A DNA stretch of 39,368 bases from positions 1 through 39,368 of the forward strand of contig JAACJK010000138.1 of assembly GCA_013368325.1 (NCBI GenBank), read 5' to 3'. The stretch's first letter is position 1. The number at the start of each line of letters is the position of its first letter. This stretch comes from Ephemerocybe angulata (lineage: Eukaryota > Basidiomycota > Agaricomycetes > Agaricales > Psathyrellaceae). Below, in pieces: positions 13,102 through 22,611 of this stretch. A program made the position numbers and the translations under genes. The notes beneath the pieces are model-generated. The model was not told where the DNA came from and made no database searches. It was given only the letters and a program-made list of their open reading frames with translations.

Positions 13102-13408
13102 CCGGATATGTGTACAGACCATCTTCGCTCTCCAACTGTGGGCGCCGCCTGCCATCTTCGCAGTATGTCTGTTAGGCGCTCGCTTATCATTTGCAGATAA
13201 CTCAGAACGTACGATGAACTTCCTCATCTCTCCTCTGAATCAGGGGACCTGGACCATCCCACAGCGGCTGTCCCTCCGTATCTATCCACCGGTTTGCCCA
13301 TCTGTCTCCCCCATAAGTCGCTACCGACGGCGCTCCGTGCGATGAATGACATAGGGACGGATTAAAGGGTAGTGTGGTCGACGGCCCCGGTGGTTGCCGC
13401 GCCCACCC

Positions 13409-13475
13409 CCTGTTTGGCATCGTCCTTTGATTGACGCGCCGGCAAACACCTGTTTGGCATTGTCTTGTGATTGCA
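13409..13475 (+). repeat. 40 bp direct repeat, about 1.7 copies
   Basis: The word CCTGTTTGGCATYGTC begins at 13409 and again at 13449, with similar sequence (TTGATTG / GTGATTG) after each. The period is 40 bp. Confidence 0.6.
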
Positions 13476-13666
13476 ACTCCTTGACATCATCTTATCGTGC
13501 TCCGTGTCGGCACTATCCCTTGCTCTGGTAGTACTGAGCACACCGCCAGTAATCGGTAAGCGAAGTTCTCTGCGTCGGCAAGATCTGGCCTCATCGTCTA
13601 TATGGGTACCGTTTACTGACCTATCAATCAGCAGAGACGCTCGTCCGCCACGTCAGGCTACGCGAA

Positions 13667-13800
13667 GGGGGACCATGCAACACCATGCTTTGCGAAGTTA
13701 ACCTCCTGGCCTGCACCATCTGGAGGTCGCTTATGCGTAGGATACGGGTAAGCTCGGGCGCTTATTCGGTACGCTCTCGCAGGCTCTCGCATGGTCCCCC
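13667..13800. repeat. Perfect 12 bp inverted repeat spanning 134 bp
   Basis: GGGGGACCATGC at 13667-13678 is matched by GCATGGTCCCCC at 13789-13800. A further GTCAGG/CCTGAC match lies just outside each arm with different spacing. It could be a hairpin or the ends of a small element. Confidence 0.6.
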
Positions 13801-14200
13801 GTCCTGACGCTCCACCTTTTTCCAGTCTAACCATGCCGCCCCACCCTGCCAGGTGCGTCTCCCGGTAACGTCCTGTAGATCCGCTCGGACCGCCGTGGGC
13901 GCGTTTGGAGCGACGTCGAGTAGGTGGATATGACAGGGAGTATCGCTCTGCGCAGTGGTATGCTGCCCATGTCGCATTCGGACTCAGGTGGTTTTCCAAT
14001 CAGAGCGCGACAGCACCCGCACCCCATTCCATGCGACGGTGTCTGCTTCATGTTCCGGTCAGCATCAACTTGAAATCATGTCTCCTAGCATCGTGACACG
14101 ATCCATTCGGACTTAGCCTTCACGGTGGAAGACAAAAGAAAAGCGAAAACAACCCTCGAACTCATCTTGGTATAGATCGGTCGACTGCTCAGGGCCACTC

Positions 14201-14965
14201 ATGTTCTCCGACGGCGATGTTCTGGCGATCTCGTCCAGATTCGATACCGCACACCAGGTGTGTTATCATCGCTTTCTCGGTTCATAGTACTCATAGTGCC
14301 ATTAGGAAGGGCTGTTTTCTACAGTAAAGGGGTGTGTCGTCGGTGCCCGATGTACTCAGGCCCACCTCGTGTCAATTGCTGTGCACCCTGGGTACGAGGC
14401 AGCGCCAAGGAGCATTGATCTCTACGTCGAGCAATACCTGTACCCGCCCACCTATGCAGCGCCTGCAGCACCCAGGAACCTCGAGCATGCGGGGTCTTGC
14501 ATCAGGAGGTATCCTCATGGTGCCCCTCGCCTTCAGCGTAATAACTGGGCTATTTTTACGGCCACTAAGGCGGTAAGCGCTCCTGCTCCACAGCTCTAGA
14601 TGGTCCTTCAGCTTCTCACCTCTCTTTGGTTCCGCGATAGGGTCGTGGACCTATAGACCTGCCGGTGAACGATCTGTACGAGTCCTACAAGTGCGAGGAC
14701 GGCGTCCGTACAGTGTGGGGTAACATAGTCGTAGTGAAGACAGATCGTATGGGCGAAGTCTGCGACATGGTGGAAAAGGACATAGGGGTGGCGGAGCTTC
14801 TCATCTACAGGTGCGCATGATCACTATTTCACAGCTCATTACCAGAGGGGGCTCACTGCCATTTGTAGCCTATTTGAGGACGACAACAAATACAACCATC
14901 CTTTAGTCGTAAATCCGTTAGTCAGCCCTAAACCGAAGTCGTATTGGGGATGGCAGGCTTGGTAG
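14201..14965 (+). CDS. Gene X, small protein of unknown function (plus arm of inverted cassette)
   Basis: I do not recognise the product. Four exons join cleanly: 14201-14257, 14306-14572, 14641-14810 and 14869-14965, giving 196 residues. Introns are 48, 68 and 58 bp with GTGTGT, GTAAGC and GTGCGC donors and TAG acceptors. The model is supported by its minus-strand relative X' (18189-18814). The first two intron positions are the same, the second exon opens with 16 residues up to the same cysteine in both, and both share the patterns IDLYV/MDIFF, WAIFT/YAIFT and a final WGNIVVVKTDRMGEV / HGCVLVAKADHMGIV block. No signal peptide or membrane segment is seen. The stop lies 44 bp before the start of NT-A on the same strand, so co-regulation is possible. 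Confidence 0.6.
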
Positions 14966-15009
14966 TATTGTTTGTATTACATCCTCATCCCAATCCCTAT
15001 CTACGAATC

Positions 15010-15964
15010 ATGAGCCCTACCGCCCGAGACCTCCCATCCGATATCGTTGCCGAAGTCGCTCGATTCTTGCCCATCGATCGCCTAGTACAAGCTTCCTTCT
15101 TCCCCAACGCGGCACCCAATGTCGCCCAGTACGAGCTTCGTCAACGCATCAAGGACGCCATCGAGCCGTATATCGAGCGGACCGCGTTCGATGACTTCAT
15201 CGAGTACCTCCGTGCGTCTGAGGGAGCGATAGTAGGCTCAGTCGTCCGAGAAGTCCTCCTTCTGAACGGGCCAACTCAGCCCAGACGGAAGGCTACCAAC
15301 CTCAATATTACAACGTCGTTCGGCATGGAAGGAGTCATGCGCTCGTTCCTGCGCTCGCAGGGATATCGGTCGAGAGCTCTTCCTCCCTCCGAACGACGTA
15401 GTTCGAGCGTCGACGTTATAGAGAGGTTCGATCGACGAACCCCATGCGAGGTCAGTGTCCTACATCTCGACCGTTCTCGGTACCCCGTGACACATTTCTC
15501 AGACCAGGACCATCCTCCTGTCCGTCAGCGCGACCAGAGCACTCAGCGTTGTTCTCTGCACCCCGTACTCAGCTCAAATGTGCGCTATTACCCATAACAG
15601 CGTGGTGTGCATGCTTCCTCGTGCAACTCTTGCCAACGAAAGCTTAGTCGTCGAAGGAGCGCCCGCCAGTTCCAATGCGGAAGATCTTACGTTCTCCGTC
15701 ATCCCCAACAACTCCCACTGGACCAGTCCCTGTGGATTACAATGCCCTGCAACTTGGAGGAAAACACCCGACGACGATGGCGCCGCTATATACTCCTGGT
15801 CCATGGATGATGGACAGTTTACATCATGGGGATCGGTGGAGGACGATGGACGATCCTTCTTGCGCAGCGAGCCTCTTATATGGAGGGTACATAGCAGGTG
15901 CCATAATGACCACTGTCCCAATAAGGTGTTGTTCGAGGATCGCAGCCGCTATCTACGCCCTTGA
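15010..15964 (+). CDS. NT-A: nucleotidyltransferase-like protein with C-terminal four-cysteine motif
   Basis: Two exons (15010-15450 and 15503-15964) with a 52 bp intron encode 300 residues. The ATG at 15010 is chosen because an earlier in-frame ATG at 14950 lies inside the last exon of gene X. The N-terminus (LPSDIVAEVARFLPIDRL, residues 8-25) is F-box-like. Residues 72-101 read GAIVGSVVREVLLLN...NLNI, which resembles the G-S-x(n)-D-x-D core of nucleotidyltransferases, but the first acidic position is Asn here. The C-terminal part has WTSPCGLQCP then RCHNDHCP, a C-x3-C ... C-x4-C set also found in NT-B, so probably a zinc-binding module. The inferred role is nucleotide or RNA handling at most. 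Loss of the acidic residue suggests it may be catalytically dead. Confidence 0.65.
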
Positions 15965-16630
15965 CTCTATTGTACGTAGTGCTGATTAGTTATCTAATCG
16001 ATACCCATCTCGTTCGACCTTGAGTATCCGCCGTCTCACCGCCGCGGTATGATGTGGTGTTAAGTTCGCAAAAGTATTGCAGCGTGCGGCTACGAGGGTG
16101 TCCACCGTCCAATAGTGGAAGGGTCTTACTGCCACCAGTCCGTGTACCGCGGTATGACGACTTAATTGCTTCCCCCCGACGGGCTGAGACATAGGCATGC
16201 AAATGAGTGACGATAGTTGGAACCTATTACAGCGTGTCGTATTTGTAGAAGATGGACTCGAAGGATGAAAGAGGGTGGGAGGTATAGGTAGAGTATAAGG
16301 GATGATATGACATATGACGACCGGTCGGGGTATACAAGCGCGAGGAGGGACGCATGACGCAAATAGACCGGGATTGGGGTAGAAACGGAGGGAGATGGGC
16401 GATGAACTGTCCAAGAGGTAAAGGGTACTGAAGGGGTATATACGTAACCGTTCCAGGTTGAGAATGTTGGGGCCTCACTTGGACGAAACGACAAACACGA
16501 ACGTTAGAGTAATGGAATAAGGAATAAGCGCCGCTAAAGAGAGTTGGGGAATCTTCGAAGGGGAAGCGAAAGCCTCAGCGTGGGGAGAAAGTCGACGCTC
16601 AGAGGTATCTGGAGGTCCCAATAACCGTGC
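15965..16630. other. Spacer between convergent NT-A and NT-B
   Basis: This 666 bp stretch separates the 3' ends of the two arms of the inverted cassette. Open frames on the minus strand exist but show no splice logic or family likeness. It probably holds both 3' untranslated regions. Confidence 0.4.
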
Positions 16631-17824
16631 TTACATTACTAATGACCGCGGGGGCATGAACCGCTTGCACTTGGGATTTCCACAGCGTTTAGCAAAGCGC
16701 CATTGCAAGATGGATTGGGCCAAGAGGGAGTCTGTGTCGCTGTACCTAGACTCCGGGATAGGATACCTCGTGTTCCATAGGAAAGAAGCTATCCCTTTGT
16801 CCCCGACTGTTTTCCTGGGTAGAGATGGGCAGTGGAATCCGCAGGGTCCGGTCCACCTGAAGTTCGAGGTGCGAAGGAGGTAAGGGGGTCTCGGTCGACG
16901 CGGAGAGATGAGACTCGTTATGTCCGTCTTGAGGGCGTGCTGGTCTGTCACCAGCGTGGGGTAGACTGCGTAGACGCGTGTGGACGTCACCAAGTTGGTT
17001 TGGCAGGTCATGTTGGATGCAAGGATGACCTGCATCACATTCCCTAGGCTTTCGCTAATCGTAATTCTCGCGCGCTGTTGGCATGATGAGGGTCAACGCG
17101 CTTCCCACATAACATTAATCGAGATGCCCACCGGAACTCCGTTCTGCGGCTGACGGGTCGCGGAGACCATCCTGCGTACCGATCCGACGTACGGCTTTGA
17201 TACCACCTCGGTGTCCCAGGCGTCGTAACTGTGTGCTGTAAACCACTCCACCATCGCGTCCAAGCTCCCTTTGGGGACCACGATGTTCAGGTCGTTGGAC
17301 CTGAGGTACCGAAAGTCCTTGACCTTTATGGCGTGTTGCATCATCATCGAGTTGGTAGCGAGCATCCTTCTGGCAACCGACCCCATGATGCCGGCGCCGG
17401 TATCGTTCATCTTTTCCAAGAAGTCGTAGAACTGGTGGAGGAGGATGAAAGGGCATAATATGTGTTTCAGGATGATCTCGGTCGCGGTTTGAGCCAACCC
17501 TCTCCCGTGTCGATTAGTGCGTGACATGCTTTGGATGGTGTGCCAGTCGCAGTAGGACAGTGCCATACCCATGAGCTCCGTACAATAGTAGAAGGCTTCG
17601 GCGCTGTTGAATCGGCGTGGACCTGCGCGGTCCTTTATCTTCGGCGCGAAGAGCGTAACGGGTTCGTCCAACCGAGGGAACGACGGAAACCGAGTGTTCT
17701 TGATGGCCAGGCGTGCAGATGTTCGTGTAGGGGTGCGCGACGGTGCCCATGGCGTATTTCGAATCGAACTGGGACTGGCGGGAGGCGTGGAGGGGTACGA
17801 ATAGTTTGAAAGGGGAGAGGACAT
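16631..17824 (-). CDS. NT-B: nucleotidyltransferase-like protein with C-terminal four-cysteine motif
   Basis: Two exons (17824-17132 and 17074-16631) with a 57 bp intron (donor GTGGGC, acceptor CAACAG) encode 378 residues. Both exons are in phase 0 and the splice choice matches the NT-A join (RRTPCE|TRTILLS against QNGVP|RARITIS). A Ser/Pro-rich N-terminal extension (about 70 residues) precedes the shared part. GIMGSVARRML (145-155) and NDLNIVVP (177-184) keep the acidic residue that NT-A lacks. The C-terminus has WTGPCGFHCP then RCGNPKCK, the same C-x3-C ... C-x4-C arrangement as NT-A. Its upstream neighbour on the same strand is X', so the gene order mirrors the plus arm. Confidence 0.7.
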
Positions 17825-18188
17825 TATGCTTGGGACTAAGTTATCGGGGGTAGTGAAAGGAATGGTATTGGGGCATGTAACGACAGTGAGAGAGAGTAAG
17901 AGAGGGATATATCGCGCGAAGGGGAGGAATGTGAGGTGCGGGGACCTTCGACATTACTAGTCGGACCTTTAAGCCCCAATCGTCTCCCCAACGTCCCGCG
18001 TCCACGCGAAGAGATGGTGGTGGGGGTATACGCGCGGGGATACATCAAAATTCCGCTCCTCAAAATACGTTGATCGCTTCGGTGGATCGCATGTCAGGGT
18101 TGACTGTCACCACCTGATACTGTGTGATTAGGTTCCTGGATCGTAATCGATTAGAGGGCACAGATCTCATGAACTGGAAGGCGGAGAC

Positions 18189-18814
18189 CTACTCGACAAG
18201 CATGGTCTCAATCTGCGACAAATCGGATTCGTGTACCGGATGGACGATGCCCATGTGGTCAGCCTTGGCGACTAGCACACAGCCATGGACGTGCAGGTCT
18301 TGACCTTTGTACAGGCGTCGCACCAACTTGTTCACTTCGTCGTTGCACTACAAGGCGCGGATATTAGATGATTTTAGAATACTCTTCAAGTTCATGCTTG
18401 TAACCGAATCACGTACGTTTTGAGACGTGAATATGGCGTACCGCCATGGGCCCTCCACCAAGCTGTGCGCAGGGTATCTGTTGACCTCTATGAAGTAGTC
18501 GTCCAGGTTGTATACCAACGACGAGCGGGGGATCGCCGCGTTGACATACGATCTGAAGAATATGTCCATAGGTCGGCCCTTTCCAATGGATGTGCACTGG
18601 GTAGCCGCTGGGACTATGAAAGGCTTAGAACAACTAGAACCAAAGAAGGCACACTTCGTCATCGGCCACCGTTGACCCTGCGATGTTACGATGGACGTGG
18701 CATTAGTTCTATGACTGTAAGCCGTGCGATAGAGCATACCCTAGATATGGCTTTCGCGTCGGCGATGAGCAACTCCACGTCTACGTCGCCCACCTCGTGT
18801 ACGATGAGGTCCAT
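18189..18814 (-). CDS. Gene X', relative of X (minus arm of inverted cassette)
   Basis: Three phase-0 exons, 18814-18740, 18677-18417 and 18347-18189, give 164 residues beginning MDLIVHEVGD. Introns are 62 bp (GTATGC donor) and 69 bp (GTACGT donor, TTGTAG acceptor). The start codon has G at -3 and +4. It aligns with X along its length, but X has a fourth exon. X' stops with TAG where X has its third splice donor. A short open stretch ending in TGA at about 18060 could be the remnant or continuation of that exon. Function is unknown. It lies 364 bp upstream of NT-B on the same strand. Confidence 0.6.
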
Positions 18815-18939
18815 GTCGGAAGCAAACGAAAAGCAGGGGTTGGCTCGCTTACCCAACCTTGAACCTGTCCAGCCCCGCCAGGCGTGACCGCCATTGTGTT
18901 GTCATCAATGATCACAATGATTGGGGATCATTTGCGAAG

Positions 18940-19712
18940 GACTTGCGGGGATGAAGGGTGGTGTCCATCGGATGGCGGAGGGCATGGAGGGTGAACAGAA
19001 CGCCTTGAAATACTGAGTGAATAGTATATTAGACGTAGTGTCGTACGTGTACTGGAAAGACGTACCAGACAAGAGGTTGACCCGAATGTGTGACATCGGC
19101 ACTGTGCGCCAGGACAGCTAGTACAAGCCTCATGGGCACCCGACGACGAAATATGCCTGTCCGAAACCAACTTGCTCCAGCGCTTTGGTAGCAGCGCGCT
19201 GTCCTTGTCGATGAATGTCCTAGGTGTATTGGTACTCCTTGCCATACGAATCCCTGTACCAGCTGGGGACTTGAAAGTGGCCATCACCGTCCGATATATC
19301 CCAGCAGAACCTCTTGCCTGAGCGATGGCTGCGCCTGCCACATGGGTAGGTAGGTGTGCGGAAGAACCTGAATATGGATGTCCCGAGAGGCATATTGAAC
19401 GGCGTCGAAGGAGGTGGAGTATTCGCTTCCGACTACCGATGGTAGGGGGTGTTGGCGTCGTCGTGTCGCGACCGCAGCCTTTACCCCAGGCTGGCGGGTA
19501 TCTACCAATTGACCTGCGTATGTCGTGGGTCAGATCGCATGGGTAATATAGCTTGCAATTCGTACCTCAGAGGGATAGACTTCGGGCCGTGCAGACGAAA
19601 ACATTCCTAACTGTGCCAAAGGGCGGTATGCGATTCGATCCTCTTGAAGTACGTCGAGAAGCCGTATGGTACGGTGTCCGTGATTTCCCTCAGCGGTAGG
19701 GACGGTCCACAC
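18940..19712 (-). CDS. Possible minus-strand gene fragment, Cys-rich, unresolved
   Basis: A minus-strand exon (MWTVPTAEGNHG...) ends at a convincing 52 bp intron near 19515-19565 (GTACGA donor, TCTGACC branch site, ACGCAG acceptor). A long open frame then runs from about 19512 to 19076 and ends in EACTSCPG...CRCHTFGSTSCL at another good donor (GTACGT). The phases of the two pieces do not agree, so the model is incomplete or carries a frameshift. I do not recognise the product. Confidence 0.3.
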
Positions 19713-20100
19713 CTGTCTCCTAGACTAACGGACTAGTAGAAGGCAGGACATGAACGGTACTTACCTAAATTGTGGACTCGCCGTGTCCCACTCCTGACGT
19801 GACATATGTGGAGGTCACAGCAGCCCGTCGGGCTGCCTAAAATAGTATATCCCCACATACATGCCTTCAGACAACCCGGGCGTCCGTCTATAGCTTTATT
19901 GAAGGCTGGAAGGGGGGAAGGCAATGCCTATAGAAGCAGGAGGAATTTTTCGCGTGGAAGGGGCAGAATGGGGCGGTGAAAGGAAGCGGCGTGTTGCTGG
20001 GGATTGTCCTGGACCCTTTGATCTCACCTAACAAGACGGCATGGGTTGCTCCGAATTACGGGACCGCACAGTGATTGCACAAATGATCCTTTAGGTCCCC

Positions 20101-20108
20101 ATATAAAT
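20101..20108 (+). promoter_or_regulatory. TATA box of S1
   Basis: ATATAAAT lies 69 bp upstream of the S1 start codon. The sequence between is C/A-rich with CACC and CCAC words typical of a fungal leader. Confidence 0.5.
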
Positions 20109-20169
20109 TCAAGAAGCTAGGCGCTTTATAGCACCAACATCTCTGTCTTAAACCACCCACTATTCTCCA

Positions 20170-20938
20170 ATGGACACAGCACAGTATCCCCTCATCCCAG
20201 CAATCGAACAGCTGCTTCGCATGGCTGCCACCGGGGAGACAATACCCTTCGAAGTAAGCTGCCTTCTCCCAACAACCTTTATACTACCGCTACTTAAATA
20301 ATATGACGGTCTCTTCTAGACTACGATCGAGTTCATCGAAAGTCTCCCCTCTGAAGACGCCGTCGCGCTCGCCATTGACATGCACAAAATACTGTGTACT
20401 AGGAAAAGGAAAGCAAGGCGGAAGTGCGACGATAGGCGAAGAAAGTATGTCATGAGAAGGTCGTGGCGTGCGGCCCTCTCCCGGGCATTGGACTGGACGG
20501 ATACGCTCGCAATAGGGGGGTGGAGGAATGAGGAGGTCCATCGGACTCAGGTCGCATACGAGAAAGCATGGTCGGCATTCGACACCGTCTGCATGCACCT
20601 CGAGTTCTCGAGAGATACAGTGCAGATGCTGGCGCAGACCCTGGTCGATCGGAACGAGCACGCGATGGCAGAAGACCTTTACGAAGAGGTCCGAGAAATA
20701 GGTGAGTAACCTTCGACAAGGGAAAGACACTAATAGACCCTGACGTGAGCAATTAGACGACGACTTTGGCTGGCCTGAACTCGAATACAACGTCTGCCTC
20801 AACGACTTGCCTCAGTGCCGCGGCGAGCACGATGTCGGCGCCACTGAGGGCCGTGCTGTTCGCCTAGGTGCCACCAGCGAGGGTAGCGAAGATGAGGCGT
20901 CAGTGGGCACACCTCGTGAGCGACGACACAGTATCTGA
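20170..20938 (+). CDS. S1: small helical protein, founder of a local paralogue family
   Basis: Three exons (20170-20253, 20320-20701, 20757-20938) with 66 and 55 bp introns give 215 residues. The first intron uses GTAAGC/CTAG and the second GTGAGT/TTAG; phases agree. The protein opens MDTAQYPLIPA. It has a very basic segment (CTRKRKARRKCDDRRRK) that could be a nuclear localisation signal, a helical middle, and an acidic low-complexity tail. It resembles S2 at the start (EFIESLPSEDA / EYFARMDPELL) and near the end (LAQTL...AEDLYEEV / VARHL...AEELHRM). No known domain is recognised. Confidence 0.65.
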
Positions 20939-21328
20939 GCACCCGCTGCACCTTCAAGATCTGTGTTCTGTTAGGACCGGTCGGTTTACCCTTCTCCCAC
21001 CGTTCCCTTACATTTCCTCATCTTCGTACCGTACTATTTGTCCGTATACTATTGCCGCAGTCGCTAATTTACATTATCTTCTACCACGCGAACTCTACGA
21101 ATATATCTACATATGTATAAGAAGGGATTATCGATTGGAGCTTAACGTTCTGGCGTACCATATCTAAGTACATTTGAATATTGGGGCGGCATTGACCTTC
21201 GGATGCGGCTGCTCCATAAGGATTGAGTAGAGGTGACAGCCTGAGACCACGAGATCGGTCACAAGTTGGACCCTGCAATCAGAAATGTACTTTAGAACAG
21301 CTGGGCGGACCGGCGGTCATTTTACTTG

Positions 21329-21336
21329 TATAAAGG
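21329..21336 (+). promoter_or_regulatory. TATA box of S2
   Basis: TATAAAGG lies about 104 bp upstream of the S2 start codon, comparable with the TATA spacing of S1 and S3. Confidence 0.5.
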
Positions 21337-21432
21337 TTGGGGTGGGATAGGAAACGGCACTGCACCCCTTGCCCAACTCTCCGCTGAATTTAGCGTTACA
21401 CACTCTCTAGCATCTCCACTCTCCTTTACGCT

Positions 21433-21914
21433 ATGAATACCGCCCAGAACGAGGAAACCATGGTGAGTTCGTCTTACGGGTACCCGCTCCTTTGATCCTA
21501 ACAACCATCTAGACACCAACTGAATACTTTGCCCGAATGGATCCTGAGTTGCTGTTCGACTACACCACAAAAATGTTTAGGGCGTTGACGAAGCGGTTGG
21601 AGGAGGCCCAGAAGTTGAGGACGCATGTGGGCCCGATCCAAGACTCCGTCGAACTTCGACACTGGGCCCACCTCCTCGCCGTAGCCGGCGCTGAAGCTGG
21701 ATTGGGTGATGGGATCATTCACACGGGCGTGTGTCAGCAACTGGCACACCGAATGATGAACTGCATGCGCCTCTACAACGCTGAAGTAGCGTATGGACTA
21801 GGAGACAAAGCGCGCCACTGCGTTGCCAGGCACCTGAGGGCACGTGGATACTCCCTGGAAGCGGAGGAACTCCATAGAATGGTATGTTTGCGCGCGTATG
21901 ATATGATGCTGTAA
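21433..21914 (+). CDS. S2: small helical protein, paralogue of S1
   Basis: Exons 21433-21462 and 21513-21914 with a 50 bp intron (GTGAGT/CTAG) give 143 residues. The first exon encodes MNTAQNEETM, like MDTAQ in S1. The rest is predicted helical with the S1-like core and no membrane segment or signal peptide. A further GTATGT donor follows the HRM codons at about 21881. Its use would splice straight to a TAA codon and shorten the tail by ten residues. Function is unknown; the tandem position and shared start show recent common origin with S1. Confidence 0.65.
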
Positions 21915-22076
21915 CTCATCAAGCTGCACCAACAGTAAGCTTCAGCGAGGCATAACATCGCGTCCGTCTCAACCTCACCCTCCCCTTCAACGCACCTTTA
22001 CCTGCATGATCCAGTATATACACTTCTTCTGGCATACTACACATCATAATATAAGACATACGGGCCTGTTAAAGAG

Positions 22077-22083
22077 TATAAGG
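22077..22083 (+). promoter_or_regulatory. Possible TATA box of S3
   Basis: TATAAGG lies about 105 bp upstream of an ATG at 22182, the same spacing as in S2. That ATG is not in frame with the S3 core, so the first exon of S3 remains open. Confidence 0.35.
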
Positions 22084-22275
22084 GGTATTGCTCCAAAAGG
22101 GGAGTTGCGTACAATCATGCACTTTAATTCCTGACTGGAAAGGCATCACGGCATTCGTGGCATCAATTAAGAAGCCGCACAATGGAGCCAAAATGCCTCG
22201 GACACATTGCCGTGCGCAGCATCGGCCGGCTTCCCACAGGTAAAGCAATTCCCGACGCCCGACAAGCAAGCCATC

Positions 22276-22611
22276 ATGCTACTTCGAGCTATGACACATC
22301 TCGGCGCGCACCTCGAGCCGGAGTACTACCAGACCCTCGCGAACAAGTTCAGGGACGCTTTGAAAGCGACCGAGATGACTAGCGAGATGGAGGAAACGAA
22401 GAACTTCTTCACCATCCTTTTCGCCCTCCGTGATGAGGCTCGGGCGATGGAACGCAGAGGAGTAGACCCGGAAGACCGTCTGTGCGCGTTCCCTGTTAAC
22501 GAGGTATCCGACGATACCCAGGCCGGTGTGTGCACCGAGCTTTTGAATATTTTCGGATTGTGGTATCTGCCTCAGTCGAATGTAGAGCCAAACGCCCAAA
22601 ATGTACTGTAA
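22276..22611 (+). CDS. S3, copy A: small helical protein related to S1 and S2
   Basis: The open frame from ATG 22276 encodes 111 residues. The core LEPEYYQTLANKFRDALK matches MDPELLFDYTTKMFRALTK of S2, and FFTILFALRDEARAMERRG matches its following helix. Coding sequence probably begins further upstream, since TPDKQAI just before the ATG resembles TPTEYFA at the start of S2 exon 2. An acceptor-like CTTCCCACAG ends at 22240, exactly where the 9.4 kb repeat begins. The C-terminus after SDDTQA differs from copy B because of two small indels, so the true end is uncertain. Confidence 0.5.
   Translation: MLLRAMTHLGAHLEPEYYQTLANKFRDALKATEMTSEMEETKNFFTILFALRDEARAMERRGVDPEDRLCAFPVNEVSDDTQAGVCTELLNIFGLWYLPQSNVEPNAQNVL

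Larger units (their letters stand above)
13102..14200. other. 1.1 kb without a supported gene
   Basis: No exon chain with consistent phases is visible. The stretch holds a 40 bp direct repeat (13409-13475) and a 12 bp inverted repeat (13667-13800). It probably contains the 3' end of the Helitron, but I could not place it. Confidence 0.5.

Noticed and set aside
15986..16494. Overlapping minus-strand open frames between NT-A and NT-B
   Set aside because: Composition is low complexity, there is no family likeness, and no splice sites link them to a neighbouring gene.
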